From positions 72,351 to 128,719 of the forward strand of contig JAJECT010000037.1 in the NCBI GenBank assembly GCA_022821845.1: a stretch of 56,369 nucleotides of DNA, written 5' to 3'. Each line of letters starts with the position of its first letter. Within the stretch, counting starts at the first letter, position 1. A model generated the notes under the pieces. That model did no database searches. It was not told the origin of the DNA and saw only the letters and a program-made list of their open reading frames with translations. This DNA comes from Rhodothermales bacterium (GTDB taxonomy: Bacteria > Bacteroidota > Rhodothermia > Rhodothermales > VXPQ01). A program made the position numbers and the translations under genes. Positions 7,467-16,783 of this stretch are shown here, piece after piece.

Positions 7467-10283
7467 ATGCGCAAGACGATCGGCTTCCCCCTTCTCTGTG
7501 CAGCGTTGCTTCTCGCGGTCCCCGCGTTCGGGCAGGGGAAAATCGCCGGGCGCGTAATCGACGGCGCCACCGGCGAGGCGCTCATCGGCGTCAACGCCGT
7601 CATTGAGGGCACGACACAGGGCGCCACCACCAACGCGGACGGCGAATACGTCATCCTGAACGTGCGGCCCGGCGAATATGCGCTGGCCTTCACCTACATC
7701 GGATTTGCGCGGCAAGTCATCCAGGAAGTACAGGTCTCCTCAGACTACACCACGCGCATCGACGTGGAGATGGCGGAAGAAACGATAGCGGGCGAAGAAA
7801 TCGTGGTGGTGGCGGACCGTCCCCTCATCCGCAAGGACCTGACCTCCTCCCGGAAAACAACCATCGCCGAGGAAATAGAACAACTCCCCGTCGAGGGCTT
7901 CTTTGGCGTGCTGGCCACGCAGGCGGGCGTTACGCAGGGACCCGGCGGCGCCTTCCACATCCGGGGAGGCCGCTCCAACGAAATCGCCTACCTTGTGGAT
8001 GGCATGTCCGTGGGGAATCCCTTTAACACGAACGGCCTCGCCACCGAAGTGGCCGCCGACGCCATCCAGGAAATGACGGTGATTTCGGGGGCCTTCAACG
8101 CCGAGTACGGCAAGGCCATGTCCGGCATCGTAAACCTCGTAACCAAGGAGGGCGGCAGTTCCTTCGAAGGCTCCGTCAGCGCGTACGGCGGGGATGCCGT
8201 CACCGGGGACAAGGCCGCCTACGGAACCCCGGACGGGCAGGACCTGAACGTATACGTGCTGGAAGGCTCCCTGAGCGGGCCGCTGCTTTCGGACAAACTG
8301 CGCTTTTTCGTGTCCGGGCGCCGGGACGTGGACCGGGGCCACATCTACGGCTGGCGCCGCTTCCTCCCGTCCGACTCGGCGAATTTCAACGCAGACCTGG
8401 ACCGGCTGGCCGAGATCGAAGAACATCTCCCCGACTACGAAGGCCCGAACTGGTACTACGAAATGCACGGGCGCCCGTGGTGGGAATACGCCGCAGACTC
8501 GACGCAGGCCCTGCCGAACGAACGGGTCGCCCTGAACCCCCGGGAAAGTTTCAACATCCTCGGGAAGATCACCTTTCGGCCCTTCCGGGGCGCCAAAATA
8601 GAATACAGCCACCTGCGCGACGGCGTCCGCGCCACGCCCTTCGATTTCAGCTACCGGTATAACCCGGACGGCAACGCCGACTACCGGGACCATAGCTGGA
8701 ACCATGCCTTGCACTGGACGCACACGCTCAGCGACCGGGCTTTCTACACGGCCCGCTTCTCGTACGCAAAGAACCGTTTCCGGCAACATCTCTACGAGAA
8801 TCCGCAGGATACGCGCTATGTCGTGGACCGCGACGGCATTGGCGAGGGCAACATGATCGGCTTTCCGGGCACGAACTTCCTGTTCGCCGGCAACGAAAAA
8901 TCCCACATCTACGAGGACGCCGCCTCGTTGCGCGCCAAAATCGACTTTACCCGGCAATTCGGGCTGGTGCACGAAGCCATGGCGGGCGTCGACATGGAAT
9001 TGCACACGCTGGACCGGGAGAATTTCGCGGTCCTCTACGACGGCAACCGCTACCGCGCCCCTACGGTCGTAGACATCGACAATCCGTCGCGGGACAAATA
9101 TGGCTGCACGGAATTCCTGAGCGTGGAGGGCGCGTACGACAACTACGACTGCGCGGAGCAAAACGCCACCCATCTCGCCGCCTACGTGCAGGACAAACTG
9201 GAGTTCACGGACTTTATCGTGAACGCAGGCGTCCGCGCCGAGCATTTCATTCCCCGCGGGCGGTACATCCCGGACCTGCTCGATCCGCAGGCCGAACCGG
9301 CGGACGCCAGCCCCAAAACGATGGTGCTGCCCCGCATCGGCGTATCGTTCCCCATTACGGCGCGCGGCATCATCCACTTTTCCTACGGGCACTTTGCGCA
9401 AATGCCCCGGCTGCGCAACATGTACATCAACCCGGAATTCGAATTTCCAGTGGGCAGCGCCCCCACGTTCGGCAACGCCAACATGCGCCCGGAACGCACG
9501 GTGCAGTATGAAATCGGCCTGCAACAGCAACTCGCCGAAACGCTGGCGTTCGACCTGACCGGCTACTTCAAGGACATCCGCGACTACCTGACGCGGCGCA
9601 CCATCCGCTACAGCACCATTCCGGGCGAGGACGTCTACAGCATCTATACGAACCAGAATTACGTGAACGTCAAGGGCGTAACGTTCGCCCTCACGAAGCG
9701 GCGCTCGCGGAACGGCCTGCTGTCGGCGAACCTCGACTACACCTACCAGATCGCCGAGGGGGACAACGACGACCCGAACGCGGCCTTCTTCAATTTCCTG
9801 TCCGGGCGGGAAACGGAACTGGAAATCATCCCCACGGACTTCGACCAGCGCCATATTATATCGTCTGTGGTGACGATTTCGAAGCCCGCCAGCTGGGGGC
9901 TCTCGCTCATCGGGCGCTTCGCCACGGGCTATCCGTACACGCCGCTCCTCATCGACCAGAACATAGACGACCTGCCGCGCAGCGGGCGCAAACCGACGCA
10001 ACTGAAACTGGACGCCCGGATTTTCAAGACGTTCGCCCTCGGGGCGTTCGACCTGCGCGCCTTCGCCAAGGTTTTCAATGTGCTGGACATACGCAACGAA
10101 GTGTTCGTATTTAACGACACGGGCCGCGCTTCGTATTCGCTGAGCGAGGAACTGAACCGGCACGCCACCTGGCGCCCCGGCTACGGCCTGCCCGGCATAC
10201 CCACCCTCGAGGACTGGGAAAACCGGCCCCAGTATTTCTCGGCTCCGCGCGAAATTCGCGTCGGCGTAACGATCGACTTCTGA
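7467..10283 (+). CDS. TonB-dependent receptor with CarboxypepD-like N-domain
   Basis: A 938-aa outer-membrane receptor. A signal peptide (cleavage after 'VPAFG') is followed by a carboxypeptidase-regulatory-like beta-sandwich at about residues 22-105 ('GRVIDGATGEALIGVNAVI', 'TNADGEYVI'), then a plug domain ('HIRGGRSNEIAYLVDGM', 'GAFNAEYGKAMSGIVNLVTKEGG') and a long aromatic-rich beta-barrel ending in Phe ('VGVTIDF'), as outer-membrane barrels do. I chose ATG 7467; an upstream in-frame start lies inside the terminator. It heads an operon with the giant secreted protein (26 bp downstream of this stop) and the PorV-family gene. The ligand cannot be read from the sequence. Confidence 0.92.
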   Translation: MRKTIGFPLLCAALLLAVPAFGQGKIAGRVIDGATGEALIGVNAVIEGTTQGATTNADGEYVILNVRPGEYALAFTYIGFARQVIQEVQVSSDYTTRIDVEMAEETIAGEEIVVVADRPLIRKDLTSSRKTTIAEEIEQLPVEGFFGVLATQAGVTQGPGGAFHIRGGRSNEIAYLVDGMSVGNPFNTNGLATEVAADAIQEMTVISGAFNAEYGKAMSGIVNLVTKEGGSSFEGSVSAYGGDAVTGDKAAYGTPDGQDLNVYVLEGSLSGPLLSDKLRFFVSGRRDVDRGHIYGWRRFLPSDSANFNADLDRLAEIEEHLPDYEGPNWYYEMHGRPWWEYAADSTQALPNERVALNPRESFNILGKITFRPFRGAKIEYSHLRDGVRATPFDFSYRYNPDGNADYRDHSWNHALHWTHTLSDRAFYTARFSYAKNRFRQHLYENPQDTRYVVDRDGIGEGNMIGFPGTNFLFAGNEKSHIYEDAASLRAKIDFTRQFGLVHEAMAGVDMELHTLDRENFAVLYDGNRYRAPTVVDIDNPSRDKYGCTEFLSVEGAYDNYDCAEQNATHLAAYVQDKLEFTDFIVNAGVRAEHFIPRGRYIPDLLDPQAEPADASPKTMVLPRIGVSFPITARGIIHFSYGHFAQMPRLRNMYINPEFEFPVGSAPTFGNANMRPERTVQYEIGLQQQLAETLAFDLTGYFKDIRDYLTRRTIRYSTIPGEDVYSIYTNQNYVNVKGVTFALTKRRSRNGLLSANLDYTYQIAEGDNDDPNAAFFNFLSGRETELEIIPTDFDQRHIISSVVTISKPASWGLSLIGRFATGYPYTPLLIDQNIDDLPRSGRKPTQLKLDARIFKTFALGAFDLRAFAKVFNVLDIRNEVFVFNDTGRASYSLSEELNRHATWRPGYGLPGIPTLEDWENRPQYFSAPREIRVGVTIDF

Positions 10284-10309
10284 CGCCCGTCCGCGCCTTG
10301 CGCAAGAAT

Positions 10310-13300
10310 ATGCCCCGCGCCATGCCTTTTCGCACCGCTTTCGCTCACGGCCTCGTCGCCTGTCTGCTCCTCTTCGTCTCCGCGCAGGGCGCAGCGGCGC
10401 AGCAGAAGACGGAAAACCGGGACAAGGACTGGTCGTACCGCCAGGTAGGCCACTGGATGGAGCGCATGGCGTCGTCGGGATCGCCCGTAGCGACCCGCGC
10501 CGAATGCCCGGACTTCACGAACCGGCGCGACGCCATCATGAACGGCAACAAGATCACGACCCAGATCACCAATTTCGGGTCGATCTCTTCGCCCGGCAAC
10601 ACGATTACCGACATCGTGTGGAACGGGCTGGGCTACGGATACGAGTTCGGGCCGTTCGTGGGCGCCGAAATCGTCGATCCGAACCGCGAAGACCCGCAAA
10701 GCGTCCCGAAACGCGACGAGAACGGCCAGATTGTGCGGGACGCGGCGGGGGATACGGTCTATGTGATGCACGTGGTGTCCGACGGCCTGGCTTCCAACGG
10801 AGGCGAAACATCCCCGGACAATCGGGAACGCTGGGGCTGGCAACCTATTCCCTGCGCCGAGCCGGTGGGCAGCTTCGAAGGCATTCAGGTGGTGAACGCG
10901 GAATCCCGGCTCATCCCCACAAGCGACGACCGGGACAGGGACCTGGACGGCAAGCCGGATCCGTGGCCGGAAGACTGGTACAACGTCAACCTTGGCGAAT
11001 ATGTGTGGCCCGGCGCGCTCCAGCAAGGCGCTTCCAACGCAGACAAGGAAGCCCTGTATTTCATGAACGACTACGCGAACAGGGAATTCGCGTACTTCCC
11101 GTTCCCCGGCGACTCCACGCGCAAGGGCCTGGGACTGGAGGTCGAAACGCGGCTGTACCAGTGGTCGAATCCGCTGGCGGAAGACGCCATCTTCCTGGTC
11201 TACAAAATCACGAACAAGAGCGAAAAGAATCTGGAACGGGTGCGTTTCGGGATGTGGGGCGATCCGCACGTAGGCGGGCCGAGCGACTGGCACGACGACC
11301 TGGCCAACTTCGATACGGCCCTGAACATGGTCTACGCCTGGGACGACGACGGGCGGTCCGACGTGGCGGGCAGGCCGCCGGGCTATTTCGGGTACAAATT
11401 CCTGGAAAGTCCCGGACGAGGGCGCGAATGCATTGACGGGAGCGGGGCGGACGCCGCTACGTGCGAGGCGTCCGGCGGCACGTTCTTCCCCGGCGACGGC
11501 GTCGACAACGACCAGGACGGGATGCTGGACGAATCCTGGACGGACGGCCTGGACAACGACGAGGACTGGGACCCGGAAACGGACGACGTGGGCATCGACG
11601 GCGTGCCCGGCACGGGAGACGAGGGCGAAGGTGACGGCGTCCCCACCGCAGGCTCCCAGTTCGACATCACCAAGCCGGGCGAGCCGAACTTCGAATTCAC
11701 GGACATCGACGAAAGCGACATGATCGGGCTGACGTCGTTCGCGTCTCCCCCGTTCGGCGGCAACAACATTTCCAACGACGCGCGCGTGTGGAATTTCGTG
11801 GAGCCGGGCCGCTTCGACGACATCCCCAGCGAGCCGGGAGACTACGTATTCATCTACGGAGCCGGGGATTTTCCGCTGCGCGCCGGGGAAACGAAGCGGT
11901 TCTCCATTGCGCTGCTCGTAGGCGAGAACCTCGAAGACCTGCGCCTGAACGCCCGCACGGTGCAGCAGATTTACGATGTGGGGTACCGCTTCGCCAAGCC
12001 GCCCCAAAAACCGATCGTACGGGCCGTGCCCGGAGACAAAAAGGTGACGCTCTACTGGGGAACCCGCTCCGAAGGCACCATTGACCCGCTCACGCGCGAG
12101 GCGGATTTCGAGGGGTACGTAATCTATCGTTCGACCGACCACGAATTCGCCGACCAGCAGACCGTGACGGACGTGAACGGCACCCGGTTCCTCTTCCGCC
12201 CGCTAACCGACGAGCGGGGCGTGGAGGCGAAATTCGACCTGGACAACGGCATTTCCGGTCCGTCCTCCATTCCGTTTGCGGACCGGGGCGTCGCCTACGA
12301 CCTTGGGGACGATACGGGCCTCTTTCATACCTATGTGGATTCGAACGACGTGCGCAACGGCCAAACGTACTACTACGCCGTTACCGCGTACGACCGGGGC
12401 TACGGGGGCAGCGACGTACAAGGGTTCTCCGGCGGCATTCCGCCCACGGAAACCAGTAAAACCATTACGTACAACCCCACGACGAACGAATATATCTTCG
12501 ACGTGAACTCCATGTCCGTCGTACCGCGGCCCCCGGCGGCGGGCTACGTGGCGCCTTCCGTCCGCATCGAGCATACGCAAGGCGTGGCGACCGGCGACCT
12601 GAATATCCTGATCGTGGACGCGCCCGGCGTGGCGGACGACGCGCCCTACCGGATCGACTTCGACAAGGCGGACGGCAAGACGGTCTACACGGTTACCAAC
12701 GAAGCGCCGCGCACGATTTCCGTAACGGGCAGGCCGGGGCAATTTTCCGGGCTGGGCCACAAAAATATCGCGGCGGAGAGCTTCGCGCTGCGGACGGAGG
12801 ACGGGCGGACGCTGGCCGCCGGAGCGGACTATGTGCTGTACCCGGAGGCAGGGTCCGTCGAGATACGCGCGGACGCAAGCATCGAGCCGTTCCAGAAACT
12901 GGTCGCTTCGTTCCTGTATTCCCCCGTCTACCAGAGCGACCTGCTGCAAAACGAAGAGGGCAATCCGGTGTTCGAAGGGCTGCACCTGTTCGTGCAGGAT
13001 CGCGTGCTGGAGATCGACGACGACGAGACGGGATGGGCCGCAGGCAATGCGGACTTGCCGTTCGAAGTGCGCGTGGCGTCCGCGGGACCGGGACGGCGAG
13101 GACAGCCCAACGACTACGAAATCCGGTTCGCCGACGAGACCGTCATGCAGGCGTTCGTTACCAACCTGGACCTGCCCTTCGAAATCGTCAACCTGACCCG
13201 GGCGAACGAGCCGGTGCGGGCGTTCGTGCCGGACGCCAACCGCAACGGGCAATGGGACCTGAACGAGGCGATCATCTTCGTGGAAACCATCGACGAGCGG

Positions 13301-13780
13301 GACGTGGCGACCTGGCAAGTCCGGTTCCCGGCGGAAGAAGACGCCGCAGCGCCCGCCGCAGGGGATGTGTTCTTCATCCGAACGAACAAGCCGTTCGCGG
13401 ACGAGGATGCGTATGCTTTCCGCACGGAAGCCGCCGCTTCGGACCCCGTCCTCGCCCGGGAGGGCCTGGACAATATCTACGTCGTGCCCAATCCCTACGT
13501 GGCCACGAACGAAATCGAGCCGAGAAACCCCATTTCGAACACCGAACGCGGGGACCGGCGGCTGTATTTCGCCAACGTGCCCCGGGAGTGCACGATCCGC
13601 ATTTACACGCTGGCCGGAGAACTGGTCGATACGATCGAACACAGCAGCGCCGTGGACGACGGCAAGGCCTTCTGGGACCTGCGCACCCGCGACAACATGA
13701 ACATCGCCTACGGCCTCTACATCTTCCATGTGGACGCGCCGGAAGGCACGGCTATCGGAAAATTCGCCGTCATCAAGTGA
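10310..13780 (+). CDS. Large secreted surface protein (1156 aa)
   Basis: Signal peptide ('HGLVACLLLFVSAQGAAAQ') after ATG 10310; TTG 10298 and ATG 10322 are alternatives. The middle has a dense Asp-rich block ('GDGVDNDQDGMLDES', 'DGLDNDEDWDPETDDVGIDG') like thrombospondin type 3 or dockerin calcium loops, then fibronectin-III-like segments ('KKVTLYWG', 'YVIYRSTD', 'GQTYYYAVTAYDRG'). The C-terminus ('IYVVPNPYVATNE', 'CTIRIYTLAGELVDTI', 'YGLYIFHVDAP', 'GKFAVIK') is a sorting-domain variant. It is translated between the TonB receptor and the PorV-family gene, so it may be a surface partner of that receptor, as in SusD-like pairings, but it has no SusD similarity that I can see. Confidence 0.82.
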   Translation: MPRAMPFRTAFAHGLVACLLLFVSAQGAAAQQKTENRDKDWSYRQVGHWMERMASSGSPVATRAECPDFTNRRDAIMNGNKITTQITNFGSISSPGNTITDIVWNGLGYGYEFGPFVGAEIVDPNREDPQSVPKRDENGQIVRDAAGDTVYVMHVVSDGLASNGGETSPDNRERWGWQPIPCAEPVGSFEGIQVVNAESRLIPTSDDRDRDLDGKPDPWPEDWYNVNLGEYVWPGALQQGASNADKEALYFMNDYANREFAYFPFPGDSTRKGLGLEVETRLYQWSNPLAEDAIFLVYKITNKSEKNLERVRFGMWGDPHVGGPSDWHDDLANFDTALNMVYAWDDDGRSDVAGRPPGYFGYKFLESPGRGRECIDGSGADAATCEASGGTFFPGDGVDNDQDGMLDESWTDGLDNDEDWDPETDDVGIDGVPGTGDEGEGDGVPTAGSQFDITKPGEPNFEFTDIDESDMIGLTSFASPPFGGNNISNDARVWNFVEPGRFDDIPSEPGDYVFIYGAGDFPLRAGETKRFSIALLVGENLEDLRLNARTVQQIYDVGYRFAKPPQKPIVRAVPGDKKVTLYWGTRSEGTIDPLTREADFEGYVIYRSTDHEFADQQTVTDVNGTRFLFRPLTDERGVEAKFDLDNGISGPSSIPFADRGVAYDLGDDTGLFHTYVDSNDVRNGQTYYYAVTAYDRGYGGSDVQGFSGGIPPTETSKTITYNPTTNEYIFDVNSMSVVPRPPAAGYVAPSVRIEHTQGVATGDLNILIVDAPGVADDAPYRIDFDKADGKTVYTVTNEAPRTISVTGRPGQFSGLGHKNIAAESFALRTEDGRTLAAGADYVLYPEAGSVEIRADASIEPFQKLVASFLYSPVYQSDLLQNEEGNPVFEGLHLFVQDRVLEIDDDETGWAAGNADLPFEVRVASAGPGRRGQPNDYEIRFADETVMQAFVTNLDLPFEIVNLTRANEPVRAFVPDANRNGQWDLNEAIIFVETIDERDVATWQVRFPAEEDAAAPAAGDVFFIRTNKPFADEDAYAFRTEAAASDPVLAREGLDNIYVVPNPYVATNEIEPRNPISNTERGDRRLYFANVPRECTIRIYTLAGELVDTIEHSSAVDDGKAFWDLRTRDNMNIAYGLYIFHVDAPEGTAIGKFAVIK

Positions 13781-13781
13781 C

Positions 13782-14822
13782 ATGAGATACCTTGCTGCGA
13801 TAGCCCTTCTGCTGATCCTGCCCCTGGACGCCCGGGGACAGGAGAACGACGCCGCGCCCCGGGACGAAACCATCACCAAAACGGGCGCGACGGCGGGCCA
13901 ATTCCTGAAGCTCGGCGTGGGCGCCCGCCCCATCGCCCTTGGCGGCGCGTTCGTCGCCCAGGCCAACGACCTGTCCGCCATGTACTGGAACCCGGCGGGC
14001 CTTGCGCTCTTGTCCGGCGCTTCCGTGCAGCTGGCGCACACGCGGTATCTGGCCGACGTCAACTACAACTTCGCCGCCTTTGGCGTATCCCTGGGCAATC
14101 TGGGCACGTTGGCGGCATCGTTGATCTTCCTCGACTCCGGGGACATGCTCGTGCGCACCATCGCGCAGCCGGAAGGCACCGGCGAACGCTTCAAGGTGCA
14201 GAATTACGCCATTCAGGCGTCGTACGGACGCGCGCTGACGGACCGCTTCGCTATCGGCGGAAGCATCAAGTTCGTGCAGGAACGCATCTGGCACAGCGCG
14301 GCGTCGTCGATCGCGCTGGACGTGGGCACGCTCTTCACGACGCCCTACGAGCGGCTGCGCCTCGGCGCCAGTTTCTCGAATTTCGGTCCGAAAATGCAGA
14401 TGAGCGGGCGCGACATTGTGTTCAGCACGGACCCGACGCCGGGCCAGAGCGGCGTGGTGGAGATCGTCAATTCGGAATACCTTATGGACCGGCACCCGTT
14501 GCCGCTCCTGTTTCGGATTGGCCTGTCGTGGGATGCCCTGCGGACGGCGGACCATACCTTTGCGCTGTCCACCGACGCGGCGCACCCGAACGACAACTAC
14601 GAATACCTGAACTTCGGCGCGGAGTACGATTTTAGGAACCTGATCGCGCTGCGGGCAGGCTACCGCAAACTGTTCGAAGCGGATAGCGAACAGGGGCTGA
14701 CCATGGGCGGCGGCCTGAACCTGCGCCTCGACAGCGCGCTCCGCATCCGCGTCGATTACGCCTGGGCGGATTTCGGGCGCCTCGAACAGACGCACTGGTT
14801 TACGGTGGATCTTGGGTTTTAG
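13782..14822 (+). CDS. PorV/PorQ-family outer-membrane protein
   Basis: A 346-aa protein with a signal peptide (cleavage near 'LDARGQ') and the PorV/PorQ/UPF0164 hallmark 'GQFLKLGVGARPIALGGAFVAQANDLSAMYWNPAGLA', here quoted in overlapping parts: 'FLKLGVGARPIALGGAFVA' then 'SAMYWNPAGLA'. The rest is barrel-like and ends in 'WFTVDLGF'. In Bacteroidota PorV is the type IX shuttle protein that delivers cargo to the attachment complex; relatives in this lineage are often encoded next to sorting-domain proteins, as here. The ATG at 13782 is one base after the TGA of the preceding gene, so the two are translationally coupled. It ends the operon starting at 7467. Confidence 0.87.
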   Translation: MRYLAAIALLLILPLDARGQENDAAPRDETITKTGATAGQFLKLGVGARPIALGGAFVAQANDLSAMYWNPAGLALLSGASVQLAHTRYLADVNYNFAAFGVSLGNLGTLAASLIFLDSGDMLVRTIAQPEGTGERFKVQNYAIQASYGRALTDRFAIGGSIKFVQERIWHSAASSIALDVGTLFTTPYERLRLGASFSNFGPKMQMSGRDIVFSTDPTPGQSGVVEIVNSEYLMDRHPLPLLFRIGLSWDALRTADHTFALSTDAAHPNDNYEYLNFGAEYDFRNLIALRAGYRKLFEADSEQGLTMGGGLNLRLDSALRIRVDYAWADFGRLEQTHWFTVDLGF

Positions 14823-14874
14823 CAGTCCGCCGACCGGAACCGCGCGCGGCGCGTAAACGCCCTCCCGGCATCCA

Positions 14875-14904
14875 TTCGTATCATATATGTTCGTATCATA
14901 TATG
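14875..14904. repeat. Perfect tandem 15-bp repeat
   Basis: TTCGTATCATATATG occurs twice without a gap (14875-14889, 14890-14904), AT-rich in a GC-rich neighbourhood, upstream of the PGRP amidase gene. It could carry regulatory sites or be a chance slippage product. Confidence 0.85.
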
Positions 14905-15007
14905 GTTGTCTGGCGGAAATCCTTCTGCCTGCCGGCGCGTAAGCATGTCCTGCGTATTGACCCGATCTTTTATGCGGTATCCTGTCAGGACATTTTTGGG
15001 AAACCGG

Positions 15008-16705
15008 ATGCGCGCGCATAGCTGCCGCGCGATTTCGCTCTGCATGGCCGTCGCGCTGGGATGGATGGGCTGGACCGCGATTTCCGCGCCCGCCGCCGCC
15101 CAGCACGCCGCTTCCCTGTTCGCCGACCTTGGGGCCGACGCCGTAGCGGTGGCCCCCTCCCCGCTCTCCAAGGCGGGCGAGCCTGCATGGATTACCGAAC
15201 CCCTCCCCGCCGAAGCCACTGGATTCGTCGCGCAAGGAACGACAACGGACCGGAGCCTGACCGGATGGGCGCGCTTCGAAAACGGCCCCTGGCGGCCGCT
15301 GCATATCGTGTTTTCGGCCACCGGCAATACGTTTTTCGCCGGATTTCATGGAGAAGAGGTGTTTTCGGCGGGCCGGTTCGAGATACGCTTCGAAACAGAA
15401 GCCCCCCTCGCCCTCTCCGCCACAGGCATCTTCGACAACCGGAAAGACAACGAAGAACACGCCCATCCCCATGACGCGCAACAGGATGTCCCCCGGAACG
15501 ACCCCGCGCCCGATAATCCCGGCAAGGCGGGCCCTGGACCCACGGGCCTCATCCTGCCGCCGCTCATGTACGACCGGGCGGCATGGGAAGCCGACCCCTT
15601 TAAGGGCAATCCCGTCGCGCTGGCCCGACCGCGCTACCAGCGCATGGCCTTCCATCACGCCGCCGGTTTCTGGGCCAACACGCGCGAAGAAGGGCTGGCG
15701 CAACTGAAAGCCATCCAGGACCTGCACCAGAATATCCGGGGATGGAGCGACATCGGGTATCATTTCGTGCTGGACCAAAGCGGGCGCCTGTACCAGGGGC
15801 GGCCCTTTTTGCGGGGCCCCGCTTCGCTGGATTCCGCGCCCGCGCTGGCCATGGGCGCGCACGTAGGCGGCCACAACACCGGCAACATCGGGGTGTGCAT
15901 GCTGGGGTGCTACCATCCCCCCTATATCCCGCCCCGATGCATGGATGCGCTGTCCCCGCCCACCTTCGACTCGCTGGCCGTCACGTTTGCGTTTCTATCC
16001 GAGAATTACGGCGTAGCCCCGGCTAATTTGCGAGGCCACGGGCAGTTCGCCGGCGCATCCACGAGTTGCCCGGGAGACAATAACCTGGCCGTTTTCGACG
16101 ACCTGGTCGAACGCATTCGCACCCTGCTCGCGACGGGCAACGCCCCGCTTGGGCGCGCCGCGCTGACCGCCCAGGCCGATGCGGACGGCGTGGTGCGCCT
16201 TGCCTGGGACTTCATCGACCCGGGAAACATCGAAAAATACCGCATCGAACGCGCGGAAGGCGGCGATCCCGTGGTGATTTTCGAAGGAGAACAGCCGCAA
16301 GCCGGAGATTTTACGGACGGAAGCGCAACCTGGACGGGTCCCATTTCGTATCGACTGTATGGTCGTTCTGCGGCCGGGCGCGAACAGTTGCTGGCTACCG
16401 CCGCCGCCCGCCTCGAACGCCCGGAAGGCCATGTGCTGACGGAAAATTTCCCGGACCCGTTCGTGAACGCGACCACAATCCGGTATTATCTTCCGCAGGA
16501 CGGCATTGTTCACCTGACCGTATTCGACCTGCTTGGGCGCAGCGTGGCGAACCTTGTCGAAGGCCCTGCGGAGGGCGGCGCGTGGCGCCATGTCCTGTTC
16601 GATGCAACCGGACTCCCGCCGGGTACGTATTTTTACCGTTTGCGGGTGGAAGGCTTCTCCGGCACATCCTACGACAAGGCGCATTCGCTCGTGCGGATGC
16701 GATGA
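15008..16705 (+). CDS. Secreted PGRP-type N-acetylmuramoyl-L-alanine amidase with sorting domain
   Basis: 565 aa from ATG 15008, giving a good signal peptide ('MRAHSCRAISLCMAVALG', cleavage after 'SAPAAAQ'). The catalytic domain of the PGRP/amidase_2 type spans about residues 180-370: 'MAFHHAAG' gives the first zinc His, 'WSDIGYHFVLDQSGRLYQGRP' the core, and 'LRGHGQFAGASTSCPGD' the second His and the Cys ligand. A fibronectin-like segment follows, then a sorting domain ('TENFPDPFVNATTIRYYL', 'VFDLLGRSVANLV', 'GTYFYRLRV'). It should cleave the MurNAc-L-Ala bond of peptidoglycan outside the cell, in wall turnover or attack on other bacteria. Upstream in-frame starts at 14906-14972 would bury the signal peptide. 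Confidence 0.88.
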   Translation: MRAHSCRAISLCMAVALGWMGWTAISAPAAAQHAASLFADLGADAVAVAPSPLSKAGEPAWITEPLPAEATGFVAQGTTTDRSLTGWARFENGPWRPLHIVFSATGNTFFAGFHGEEVFSAGRFEIRFETEAPLALSATGIFDNRKDNEEHAHPHDAQQDVPRNDPAPDNPGKAGPGPTGLILPPLMYDRAAWEADPFKGNPVALARPRYQRMAFHHAAGFWANTREEGLAQLKAIQDLHQNIRGWSDIGYHFVLDQSGRLYQGRPFLRGPASLDSAPALAMGAHVGGHNTGNIGVCMLGCYHPPYIPPRCMDALSPPTFDSLAVTFAFLSENYGVAPANLRGHGQFAGASTSCPGDNNLAVFDDLVERIRTLLATGNAPLGRAALTAQADADGVVRLAWDFIDPGNIEKYRIERAEGGDPVVIFEGEQPQAGDFTDGSATWTGPISYRLYGRSAAGREQLLATAAARLERPEGHVLTENFPDPFVNATTIRYYLPQDGIVHLTVFDLLGRSVANLVEGPAEGGAWRHVLFDATGLPPGTYFYRLRVEGFSGTSYDKAHSLVRMR

Positions 16706-16783
16706 ATTTCGGCCGGGCCGCGCCCTTTTTCAGAATACGCTGAATAAAACGCGCCCAACGCGGACCTGTCCAGACAAGAACCT

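Noticed and set aside
7740-10163. Very long open frame antisense to the TonB receptor
   Set aside because: It is a mirror of a high-GC gene: Val/Arg/Gly/Ala-rich with no family motifs, while the forward frame has clear receptor domains. The same applies to the long antisense frames under 10310-18718 and 40855-49000.
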